Positions 8,922 to 16,907 of a stretch of DNA of 64,000 bases are shown here, piece after piece. This DNA is from Mycobacteroides chelonae CCUG 47445. GTDB taxonomy: Bacteria; Actinomycetota; Actinomycetes; Mycobacteriales; Mycobacteriaceae. The position numbers were made by a program, and so were the translations under genes. The notes beneath the pieces were generated by a model, which had not been told where the DNA came from, made no database searches, and saw only the letters and a program-made list of their open reading frames with translations. Numbering within the stretch: the first letter of the stretch is position 1; each line of letters starts with the position of its first letter. The stretch is taken from positions 1,550,001 to 1,614,000 of the forward strand of contig NZ_CP007220.1 in assembly GCF_001632805.1 (NCBI RefSeq), in the 5' to 3' direction.

Positions 8922-9100
8922 TGTTCCGAGTTCACCTCAAGAGCGGCGAGCACGTTGATTTTCCCGAGGATGGCAAGTCTGAGTGGGAGACCGAAGAGGT
9001 CACCAACAACCTGATAGTGAGCACCGACACCCGCATTGGGATTTTCAACGGCGACCAGTGGACGCACGTAGTCGAGGATCGCGACACCGATGGCGAGTAG
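8921..9100 (+). CDS. Small connector-region protein, 59 aa
   Basis: ATG 8921 overlaps the stop of the previous gene (TGATG), so translation is coupled. The 59-residue acidic protein (starts MFRVHLKSGEHVDF) has a beta-strand-like pattern and no cysteine or membrane segment. Small genes of this kind are frequent in actinophage connector clusters and have no firmly assigned role. It ends 11 nt inside the following gene. Confidence 0.65.
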   Translation: MFRVHLKSGEHVDFPEDGKSEWETEEVTNNLIVSTDTRIGIFNGDQWTHVVEDRDTDGE

Positions 9101-9362
9101 TCGGGTTCGCATTCAGCACAAGGTGAACGGCTACTACAAAATTCGCGGTGCTGCGGGAGTGAGAAGCGATCTTGAGCGCCGCGCAGCCGCGATCGCCGCG
9201 GCGGCGAACGCCGAGTCCGGTACGGACGGGTTCAAAACCAGCAGTGTGCAGGGCGTTAAGCGCCCTCAAGGTCGTTGGCGTACGACCGTAATTCCCACGA
9301 CATTCAAGGCTATTCGGCACAATGCCCGACACAACACATTGGTGAAGCGGCTCCATGGCTGA
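9090..9362 (+). CDS. Head-tail connector / neck protein, 90 aa
   Basis: This basic 90-residue protein overlaps both neighbours. It begins MASSRVRIQHKVNGYYKI, has an Ala-rich helix (ERRAAAIAAAANAES) in the middle and a basic C-terminus. That layout fits HK97 gp10-like neck proteins, although it is shorter than most. The place between the stopper-like gene and the tail terminator supports a neck role; sequence evidence alone is weak. Confidence 0.6.
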   Translation: MASSRVRIQHKVNGYYKIRGAAGVRSDLERRAAAIAAAANAESGTDGFKTSSVQGVKRPQGRWRTTVIPTTFKAIRHNARHNTLVKRLHG

Positions 9363-9777
9363 GCTGATCGTTCCCAAACCATCTGTAGCGCTTGCGGTTC
9401 AGGCATTGACCGCAGGGTTACCGCAAGCTGGCCTAACCGGTGTCTTCGTTTCTTCCAAGAAGCCGGGCACTGCGACGGGTCATCGCATCCTGCCAGGCAA
9501 GTTCATCCGCGTAACGCGACTGAACTCGGGTGGGATGCTCAATCGCGTTACCGACCAGGCACATCTGCTGATCGAGTGCTGGGACGATAGCGGAGAAGGG
9601 GAGAAGCTGGCCAACACAGCGCGTGGGGTGTTGCGCGCTGTCAGTGGCCAAACGATCGCTGGCGGATTCGTTCGTTGTGCCGGTGACGACAACGGGCCCG
9701 TGGAATTTCCCGATCCCGACGTGCCGAGTCACGACCGCTATCAGTTCACGGTCGACCTGCTCATCTCCACCAACTAG
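9355..9777 (+). CDS. Tail terminator protein
   Basis: This 140-residue protein has the helix-plus-beta pattern of gpU-like tail terminators, the ring that stops tail-tube growth and joins the tail to the head. Visible are an N-terminal helix with VALAVQALTAGLP, a central hydrophobic strand AHLLIECWD, and a C-terminal strand DRYQFTVDLLIST. It overlaps the neck gene by 8 nt and is the last gene before the tail tube, exactly where terminators lie. Confidence 0.7.
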   Translation: MAELIVPKPSVALAVQALTAGLPQAGLTGVFVSSKKPGTATGHRILPGKFIRVTRLNSGGMLNRVTDQAHLLIECWDDSGEGEKLANTARGVLRAVSGQTIAGGFVRCAGDDNGPVEFPDPDVPSHDRYQFTVDLLISTN

Positions 9778-9794
9778 CCCGAAACGGGTGCCCC
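9778..9794 (+). repeat. CCCGAAACGGG-type intergenic repeat (copy 2; copy 1 at 6447-6463)
   Basis: A 17-nt sequence (CCCGAAACGGGTGCCCC) matches 16 of 17 bases at 6447-6463. Both copies lie shortly upstream of highly expressed structural genes (scaffold/capsid and tail tube). Each contains a small CCCG-AAA-CGGG hairpin. It may be an mRNA stability or translation element; this is inference. Confidence 0.45.
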
Positions 9795-9843
9795 TCAGGT
9801 CCGGTCCAAGTTCCGACCACTTCTCAGTAGAAGGGGACCAATT

Positions 9844-10425
9844 ATGGCCAATTCCAAGAACATTTGGGCGGCAACTCTTCACGAGGATGGCGGTAGCTTC
9901 TACCGTGCTCCTCTGGGGACCCCGCTGCCTGATGACGCCCTTGATGCGCTTGACGCTGCTTTCAAGGACCACGGCTGGATGGGTGACGACGGGTTCAAGG
10001 TGAGCCCCAAGCGTGACACCACCAAGCACAAGGCATTTGGTGGGTCCACGGTCAAGACGACCCAGGACAACTACGAATGCACTGTTACCGCAACGATCTA
10101 CGAGCAGAACATTGTGACGCTCAAGACCGTCTTCGGTGACGACAACGTGACCGTGAGCTACGCGAGTGGTCACGCCAAGTACCGCGTCGAATGGTCTGAT
10201 GCTCAGCTGCCGCGCAGCTCGTTCATCCAGCGCTACATCGACGGACGGAAGACCGCGCTCAATGTGATCGAAGAAGGCCAGATCGTAGAGATCGAGGACA
10301 TCGAGTATGTCCACGATCAACTGGTCAAGTTCACGGTCAACATCGACGTGTACAAGCCGGAATCTGGTAACCCCGGCGTCTACTCGCTGATCGACGATCC
10401 CGACGCCACTGGCTCGGGCTCCTAG
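9844..10425 (+). CDS. Major tail (tube) protein
   Basis: This 193-residue protein forms the tail tube. It starts at an ATG preceded by AGAAGGGG. The sequence begins MANSKNIWAATLHEDGGSFYRAPLGT and runs through a beta-rich body with GFKVSPKRDTTKHKAFGG and a C-terminal YEQNIVTLKTVFGDDNVTV segment, typical of actinophage tube proteins. It ends in a short flexible Gly/Ser tail. Isolated spacers on both sides, unlike the overlapping connector genes, fit a strongly expressed gene. The next genes are the tail chaperones and tape measure. Confidence 0.85.
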   Translation: MANSKNIWAATLHEDGGSFYRAPLGTPLPDDALDALDAAFKDHGWMGDDGFKVSPKRDTTKHKAFGGSTVKTTQDNYECTVTATIYEQNIVTLKTVFGDDNVTVSYASGHAKYRVEWSDAQLPRSSFIQRYIDGRKTALNVIEEGQIVEIEDIEYVHDQLVKFTVNIDVYKPESGNPGVYSLIDDPDATGSGS

Positions 10426-10530
10426 ATCGAAAGTCTCACCCCGGCAATGGTTGTACCTCTGGACCGGACCGCCCTTGCCGGGGTGGGGCCGTCCGGTCAA
10501 CATCTCTCAAATTGAAAGGTTCGGTCCATC

Positions 10531-10989
10531 ATGGCATTTCGTATCACCCCCGCATCTGAGGCAAAGGTCGAATTTGAGGTGCCTATGAAAGACGGCTCCG
10601 TGCTGGCTTTCGCATTGCCGCACATGAACTTCATGGACGAAGACCTAGCCCGAAAGATGAAGAAAAACCTCACCGCGCTAGACGCGCCCGTTCCAGTGCT
10701 GGATGCCGAGGGTAACCCGATTCTTGATGAAGAGGGCAACCCGGAGACCGAGGTGCCGCGCCGGACCATGCACGAGACCACCCGAGACTCGGCCCGGGCC
10801 ATGCTCAGCGCGGTACTCGATGAGTCGCTGTGCGACCGGCTGATGACGCTCACGGTCGGCGAACTGGATCAGATTCTTGCCCACTGGGCCAAGGAGTCTC
10901 AGAAGCCAGTCGGACCGGATGGCCAGACCCGCGACAACGGCGAGCCTGGCGTCAGCCTGGGGGAATCTTCCGCCTCCTCGAACTCCTAG
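10531..10989 (+). CDS. Tail assembly chaperone (gpG analogue)
   Basis: The 152-residue zero-frame product corresponds to lambda gpG, the chaperone that keeps the tape measure soluble during tail assembly. It begins MAFRITPASEAKVEFEVPM and includes MNFMDEDLARKMKKNLTALD, typical of actinophage versions. A slippery G-GGG-GAA lies at 10959-10965, 24 nt before the stop, so a fraction of ribosomes continue into the overlapping frame. The gene lies between the tail tube and the tape measure. Confidence 0.85.
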   Translation: MAFRITPASEAKVEFEVPMKDGSVLAFALPHMNFMDEDLARKMKKNLTALDAPVPVLDAEGNPILDEEGNPETEVPRRTMHETTRDSARAMLSAVLDESLCDRLMTLTVGELDQILAHWAKESQKPVGPDGQTRDNGEPGVSLGESSASSNS

Positions 10990-11408
10990 ACGAGTGGGGG
11001 GAGGCGATCCAAGCCGACCTAATGGATCGCCAGCTTCACCGTCGTGACATCGGCTCACTGCTGATGTCCTGGCAGGAATTGCGTGTGTTCCTGGAGAACT
11101 TGGGCACCAACTCCGCGCTGTTCCGTGCACGTCATCCGCGCACGTGGGCATGGGACCTGAACGTAGATCTACTGTGCGCCATCCTTTTCACGCTTCAAGG
11201 CGCGAACTGGCAGCGCGCGGGCGGCCGAGGTTCCAAGCCCAAACAGATCAAGAGGCCCAGCGACGAAGGGCCATCGATCGATCCGAATATCCCTATGGCC
11301 GTGCGTAAACAGCGGCACGACGACGAGATCGCCCGTCGTCGTGCGGTGCGAGACAAGAGGCGTGGCAGGAAATCACAGATGATCCCGAGAGGAGTGAGCG
11401 TTGGCTAA
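10531..11408 (+). CDS. Tail assembly chaperone fusion (gpGT analogue) made by -1 frameshift
   Basis: After slipping back one base at G-GGG-GAA (10959-10965) translation continues in the overlapping frame to 11408. The extension reads GIFRLLELLDEWGEAI directly after the slip and contains DIGSLLMSWQELRVFLENLG and a basic end, the usual gpT content. The extension lacks a plausible start of its own near the junction, which supports frameshifting rather than a separate gene. Programmed frameshifting here is conserved across long-tailed phages. The end overlaps the tape-measure start by 8 nt. Confidence 0.85.
10959..10965 (+). other. Programmed -1 ribosomal frameshift site
   Basis: In the zero frame the codons are CTG GGG GAA; the heptamer G-GGG-GAA lets the Gly tRNA re-pair after a one-base slip. 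The downstream -1 frame is open for over 440 nt and carries the conserved gpT-like sequence. Confidence 0.8.
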
Positions 11409-14400
11409 AGGCGTAGAGCTGGCTGTTGGATACGTCTCGCTCGTGGCAGAGACTCGCGATCTGCAAAAGGGTGTCACTCGCGCACTGAATGCCGCTGGAA
11501 ACGACGCTGACGCCATCGGCCGGCGCATGGGGCGCGATCTAGGACAGGGGGCGTCCACGTCGTTCGGCGACATCATGAAGAAGGGTCTCGCTACTGCGGG
11601 CATCGCGGGCGGCCTTGCGTCGATCACCGCTGGATTCACCGCCGCCGTCAAGTCGGGGACTGAGTTTCAGCGGAATTTGAACACCCTTCAGGGCGCATCG
11701 AACGCATCGGCGGCCGAGATGGCCCAGATCAGCGCCAGGGCTCGCGAGCTTGGTAGGGACGTGACACTGACTGGCACCTCCGCGCAGGATGCCGCAGCCG
11801 CAATGACCGAGTTGGTGAAGGGTGGCCTGAACGTAAGGCAGGCGATGGAGGCCGCACGCGGGACTCTCCAACTCGCCACCGCCGCACAAGTGGACGCCGC
11901 AACTGCTGCCGAAATTCAGGCTCGCACTCTCAACACCTTCGGCCTTGGTGCGGAGTCCGCGGCCATGGTCGCCGACAACCTCTCGAATGCCGCCGCCGCA
12001 GCAAGTGGTGAAATCACCGATGTCGCCTACGCAATGCAGGCTGGCGGCGCAGTCGCATCCAACTTCGGCCTGTCCGTCGAAGATACGACCACCGCACTCG
12101 CGCTGTTTGCCAAGAACGGCATCATCGGCAGTGACGCCGGAACGATGCTCAAGGCATCACTGCTGGCCATCACCGATTCGAGTAAGCCCGCCCAGGGTGC
12201 GATCGAAGAGTTGGGTCTGACTCTATACGACCAGCAGGGGCGCTTTGTCGGCATCCGCTCGATGATGGACCAGCTCAATCAGGCCGCAAAGCGGATGACG
12301 CCGGAGATGTTCCAATCCGCGACCACAACGCTCTACGGCTCGGACGCTGCCCGTATCGCCGGTATCGCAGCGCGGACGAGCGGCAAAGACTTCGACGTGA
12401 TGCGGGAGGCTGTCACCAAACAAGGGGGCGCGGCACGTCTGGCCTCTGCTCAGCTCACGGGTCTACCGGGAGTCTTTGAACGTCTGTCGAATACGGTCGA
12501 TGACGCCAAGCTTCAATTGTCGGATCTAGTTGATGGTCCGCTCATACAGGTCGGCAACTGGGTCAACACGACGCTTGGCGACCTCCTAGATGCACTGAAG
12601 GGCGACACCAGTAGTGGCGTCTTTTCAGACATCACTGAAGGGGTCAAAGAGGCATGGCCGGATATTCAGAAGTTCGGCAAGGCGCTCGGTGAGGTTCTCC
12701 AAACGCTTGGCAGCGCGGCGTGGACCGGCTTCGTAGAAGCGCTGAAAGTCGCTGGCGACGTTATCGGATTCGTTGCGCCGCTGCTGAGTACGGTCGCAAG
12801 CGCGCTCGACGGTCAAGAGTCGTTGGTTACCGCGGTCGCGGTGGCATGGGCTTCATGGAAGTTCATCCCCGCACTTCTAGACCGGCTTCCGGGTCCGCTG
12901 GGTAACCTGCGGCAGACCCTACCCGGTGTTGTCACCGGCATGCGTGGATTCCGCGAAGAGATGCAGTTACAGCGCAGTCTTGGGGCCGCCCAGGGTGTCC
13001 AGTTGAACGGCATGAACGCAGCTCTTGCCACCATGCAGGCGCGGTATTCGGTACTTGGTCGCATGGGTGAGGCGTACCGCTCAGGTGTCGATGGTGCCGA
13101 ACGGTTCGGGCGTACAGCGGGTGTGGCACGTGCAGCGACCGCTGGCTTGTCCACCGCGGCAGGCGGTCTCATGTCAGCACTCGGTGGCCCGTGGGGGTTG
13201 GCACTTGGCGGTGCATCAGTCGCACTGGGCCTACTCGCCGCGAAGCACCAAGAGGCTGCTGACAAGGCTGCTCAACAGCGTCAGGAAGAGGAAGCACTTC
13301 GCGCCACGCTAGACAAATCCACTGGGCGAATCACTGAGCAGACGCGTGAACAGGTCGCGACCAAGTTTCAGGAGATCAACACCGATCAGCGCGCACGCAG
13401 CTACGGCCTAGATCCCACGCAGCTTCTCGACGCAGCCCTAGGAACTGGTGATCCCAACGCGTACAACGACATCCGCAATAGGGCTGCCGACATCATCGGT
13501 GAGCAAGTAGGCGATAAGGGGTTGCGAACCAGAAGCGCGATGATCGACATCCGCAATGCGGGTATCACCAATGAAGAACTGACGCAGGCACTTCTGCGCG
13601 AGGGCACCGCGTGGGATGACGTTAACAAGAAGCTCAGTGACTATCAGTCAAACCAGAAGAGCATCAACAAGGACTACCAGAAAGGTGTTGAGGGGCTTCA
13701 GGGCTTCATCGACATCATGCCCGATGTGCGCGAGTCGTTTATCACGATGACGCAGAACATCAATGAGCAGCGCAATTCCATCGGCGACATGTCGCAGAAG
13801 CAGCGCGACCTCCAGTCGATGCTCGAAGGCACTTGGCGCGCAACAGAAGAAGGCGTAAAGCGCTTCAAGGAGCTTGGCGCATCCATTGTCCAAGTGCCAG
13901 ATAGTAAGTCGGTTGTCGTCACCGCGTTGACCGAGGATGCCCAGAACAAACTTAAGGGCCTTGGCTACGAAGTTCAGAAAATGAAGGACGGCAATTTCAA
14001 GGTTGTTGCCGAAACCGACGACGCCAAGCGCCGAATTGCAGAGCTGATCGAAAAGATCAATCAGCCGCACACCATGACGATTCAGGCGCAGATGACAGGT
14101 TTGGGCGCCATTCTGCCTGGACCCATCGGCCCCGTAGCGGGTGCCTTGCAGCAACTTCCGAAGAAGAAGGATGGCGGCGCGGTCTACGGCCCCGGTAGCG
14201 GAAAGTCCGACGACGTACTCATGTGGGGTTCGCAGGGTGAGCACATGCTTACCGCTGACGACGTTGACAACATGGGCGGACACAGAGGCGTGTTCCAACT
14301 TCGCCGGGCGGCGGCGCAGGGCATGCTTCCGGGGTTCAAGGATGGCGGACCCGTTGACCTGGAAGACCTCTTCGGCGGCGACCTCGGTCCGGGTCTGGCG

Positions 14401-15957
14401 GATGAAGCGGGCTTGCAGAGCAAGACAATTCTGATCAACCGCGCTATTTCGATGCTGTTCGGTGATCGAATTCGGAAGATCGGCGGCATGCGCGCCGACT
14501 CGCTGCCGTACCACCCGTCTGGGCGCGCACTTGACATCATGATTCCAGATTCGAGTACACCCGAGGGGAAGCAACTCGGGGACGATATTCGTCGCCACCT
14601 GCTGGAGAATGCCAGCGCTTACGGTCTCGAAGATGTTATTTGGCAACAGAACTGGACCGGGGCGAACGGCCAATCGAACCGGATGGACGACCGCGGTAAC
14701 CCGACCGCCAACCATATGGATCACGTTCACGCCACGTCTATCGGAGGCGGGAAGCCTCGCAAAAACACCCGGTTTGTGTTGCCCGCGAAGGTGCGACGCC
14801 AGCTCACCGAGCAGTACATGGCCAATGGTGGCACCGGGCCAGCCAACGCCGCCAGCCTCATGGGGCAGATCATGGGTAACGGCGGCATTCCAACGGGGCG
14901 CGAAAGCGGCGTGAGTGCCCTGGCTGCCGGTGGCATGAACGATCGCGGCACCGACCGCACCGAAGGCTACATTCCCGCCGCGGCCGGTAGCACCGGCACT
15001 GCGGGCACCAGTTTCGCCTCCGGGCTGCTGAACATGGGTGCCGAGGCAGTCAACGGGCTCATCGATCAGGCCGCGTCAGCGGCGGCCACAGCAGCATCAG
15101 CGGCCGCCACAGCCGGCAGCTTCGGCGCTGGCGGTCAAGCCGCAGGTCCGGCCGCCGCTGCGGCGATCGGTCTCGGGGCGAACGCGGCCAAGCGTGGTGT
15201 GAGCTGGGGCTTCCAGATGGCCGGTATCGGCGTGGACGCGCTGGTTGAGCAGTTGTTCCCATTCGGCGCTCCCCGCTGGCTGGGCTACGACTACACCGGC
15301 TTTGTCCCGCAGCTCCAGAATCAGAGCGCTGCCACCACGACATTGGAAAAGGCGGAGGCGCAGAAGTCGGCCGTCGATCCCAATACGAAAGAGCACGGCG
15401 AGGGCCTAGGTGCCGCACCCGGCCCCGAGCTACCCGGCGCACCCGTCCAGGCGGGGCAGATGCCCGGCTCTGGCGCGCCTGGCACACAGACACAGGCGCA
15501 GCCCGGCGCACTGCCTGGTGTGGGTGGTGGTCAGGGGCCGTTGCCGCCACCCCCCGCTAGCTCCAATCCGTTCGGCACGAAAACCGGACCCGGTCCTGCA
15601 GCACCGCCGCCGACGATGGACGGCCCGCCCGCGGCGACACCGCAGCAGCAGAATCCGAACTCACCGATGGGCCCGGAATGGCTCAAAATGATGGGCATTT
15701 TTGACTCCGGCGGCATGCTGCCGCCTGGTGGTATGGCAATCAACCTGTCGAAGTCGCCCGAGCCTGTTCTAACCGGCCGCCAGTGGGCCGATGTCAGCAC
15801 CGCGGCCGCGCGCCAGCCGCTAGAGCCGGGTGCCCTACAGGGCAACGACTACAGCATCAAGGTCGACAACATCAACGTCAAGGATGTGGACGAATTGATG
15901 GGCCAGCTCAACGACAAGCAGAAGCTCCAGATGATGCGGTACGCGGGGCGACCGTGA
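11401..15957 (+). CDS. Tape measure protein with embedded M15-like peptidase domain
   Basis: This 1518-residue protein is the longest gene here and sets tail length. It starts at TTG 11401 with GAGAGGAG 6 nt upstream. The N-terminal ~400 residues are Ala-rich helical tape-measure sequence (TSAQDAAAAMTELVKGGLN). A hydrophobic middle follows (~470-620, including LGGPWGLALGGASVALGLLA). Residues ~1000-1120 look like a metallopeptidase domain, with YHPSGRALDIM and HMDHVHAT giving the His-x6-Asp...His-x2-His pattern of M15/ARB-07466-like domains. Such a domain could open peptidoglycan during DNA injection (inference). The C-terminus is Pro/Gly-rich. Confidence 0.93.
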   Translation: MAKGVELAVGYVSLVAETRDLQKGVTRALNAAGNDADAIGRRMGRDLGQGASTSFGDIMKKGLATAGIAGGLASITAGFTAAVKSGTEFQRNLNTLQGASNASAAEMAQISARARELGRDVTLTGTSAQDAAAAMTELVKGGLNVRQAMEAARGTLQLATAAQVDAATAAEIQARTLNTFGLGAESAAMVADNLSNAAAAASGEITDVAYAMQAGGAVASNFGLSVEDTTTALALFAKNGIIGSDAGTMLKASLLAITDSSKPAQGAIEELGLTLYDQQGRFVGIRSMMDQLNQAAKRMTPEMFQSATTTLYGSDAARIAGIAARTSGKDFDVMREAVTKQGGAARLASAQLTGLPGVFERLSNTVDDAKLQLSDLVDGPLIQVGNWVNTTLGDLLDALKGDTSSGVFSDITEGVKEAWPDIQKFGKALGEVLQTLGSAAWTGFVEALKVAGDVIGFVAPLLSTVASALDGQESLVTAVAVAWASWKFIPALLDRLPGPLGNLRQTLPGVVTGMRGFREEMQLQRSLGAAQGVQLNGMNAALATMQARYSVLGRMGEAYRSGVDGAERFGRTAGVARAATAGLSTAAGGLMSALGGPWGLALGGASVALGLLAAKHQEAADKAAQQRQEEEALRATLDKSTGRITEQTREQVATKFQEINTDQRARSYGLDPTQLLDAALGTGDPNAYNDIRNRAADIIGEQVGDKGLRTRSAMIDIRNAGITNEELTQALLREGTAWDDVNKKLSDYQSNQKSINKDYQKGVEGLQGFIDIMPDVRESFITMTQNINEQRNSIGDMSQKQRDLQSMLEGTWRATEEGVKRFKELGASIVQVPDSKSVVVTALTEDAQNKLKGLGYEVQKMKDGNFKVVAETDDAKRRIAELIEKINQPHTMTIQAQMTGLGAILPGPIGPVAGALQQLPKKKDGGAVYGPGSGKSDDVLMWGSQGEHMLTADDVDNMGGHRGVFQLRRAAAQGMLPGFKDGGPVDLEDLFGGDLGPGLADEAGLQSKTILINRAISMLFGDRIRKIGGMRADSLPYHPSGRALDIMIPDSSTPEGKQLGDDIRRHLLENASAYGLEDVIWQQNWTGANGQSNRMDDRGNPTANHMDHVHATSIGGGKPRKNTRFVLPAKVRRQLTEQYMANGGTGPANAASLMGQIMGNGGIPTGRESGVSALAAGGMNDRGTDRTEGYIPAAAGSTGTAGTSFASGLLNMGAEAVNGLIDQAASAAATAASAAATAGSFGAGGQAAGPAAAAAIGLGANAAKRGVSWGFQMAGIGVDALVEQLFPFGAPRWLGYDYTGFVPQLQNQSAATTTLEKAEAQKSAVDPNTKEHGEGLGAAPGPELPGAPVQAGQMPGSGAPGTQTQAQPGALPGVGGGQGPLPPPPASSNPFGTKTGPGPAAPPPTMDGPPAATPQQQNPNSPMGPEWLKMMGIFDSGGMLPPGGMAINLSKSPEPVLTGRQWADVSTAAARQPLEPGALQGNDYSIKVDNINVKDVDELMGQLNDKQKLQMMRYAGRP

Positions 15958-16907
15958 GTAGCAATCCGTTCATCGTCCAGCCTGATCGCTATGAGTCGCA
16001 GATTCTTTCGATGTGGATCAGTGGTGACGGTCGCCGATTCCACACGCATGGCGAGGTCGAGGGACATGAGGGTGTCTGGAATGCCAAGGGTCAGGTGCAG
16101 GGCATCTATGACGCCCCGGTCAAGACCACCTGGAAGGCGGGCGCGTTCCAGGATGGCGCGACCCAGAAGGGCAAGAAGGTTCTGCACCGAGATCTCACGC
16201 TTGGATTCCATTGCATCGAAACACTTGGCCGCACAATGGAAGAGAACGAATCAGACTTCCGCAAGATCTTCGCCTACGAAGTGGATGAGTGGGACGACAA
16301 TCCCGAGCCGATCACGCTAGGCATCGAGACTGAGAAGTCTGGCGTGCGCATGCTTGACGTGTTGATGTATGAGAACCCTGTCATTGAATCTGACATCGAT
16401 CCGATCAAACAGCAGTACCTCAACCTTATTCTGAAACTCCGTGCAGGTCAACCGATGTGGTATGAAACCCCGGTCATCACCGAGTTTTCGGATGGCGGTG
16501 CCGACGGTGTGGGGTTCATCGAGATCGAAAACCCGACAGATCAGCCCATGCGGCACAAGTGGATTCTGACTCGCGCAGAGTGGGAGATCCCGGATTTCAG
16601 CTGGCGCGGCAAGAAGTACGCGCGCAAACCCGGTGGCGCCTACCGCTCTAGGGTGCTGTCGATTCCGCCGATCACCGCGGTGCAGGGTGGCGCGGTCATC
16701 AGCCTGAACAAGCAGGACTTGATGATTCGCGATGCGCACTACACCAACATGTTGCCGCTGATGAATGGCCGATTCTTCATGCACGTCATCCCGCCGTACA
16801 CCCCGAAGCAGCAGATTCCGATCAGCTACAAGAACGCCCCCGCTGGAGGCGCGATGGCTCAACTGATACAGCCGCGGCTCTGGTCGCGGCCATGGGGTCT
16901 TGAGTGA
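15954..16907 (+). CDS. Minor tail protein (distal-tail type)
   Basis: This gene starts at GTG 15954 in a GTGA overlap with the tape measure and encodes 317 residues. Directly following the tape measure is the usual place of the distal tail protein that forms the hub ring below the tube. The sequence is beta-rich (WISGDGRRFHTHGEVEGHEGVW; ALRS-like Trp-containing strands such as WILTRAEWEIPDFSWRGKKY). The role is assigned by order and composition. It overlaps the next minor tail gene by ATGA/GTGA-type spacing. Confidence 0.75.
   Translation: MSSNPFIVQPDRYESQILSMWISGDGRRFHTHGEVEGHEGVWNAKGQVQGIYDAPVKTTWKAGAFQDGATQKGKKVLHRDLTLGFHCIETLGRTMEENESDFRKIFAYEVDEWDDNPEPITLGIETEKSGVRMLDVLMYENPVIESDIDPIKQQYLNLILKLRAGQPMWYETPVITEFSDGGADGVGFIEIENPTDQPMRHKWILTRAEWEIPDFSWRGKKYARKPGGAYRSRVLSIPPITAVQGGAVISLNKQDLMIRDAHYTNMLPLMNGRFFMHVIPPYTPKQQIPISYKNAPAGGAMAQLIQPRLWSRPWGLE

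Noticed and set aside
13648..14730. 360-residue frame opposite the tape measure
   Set aside because: Antisense shadow of a gene with clear tape-measure sequence and a peptidase motif.
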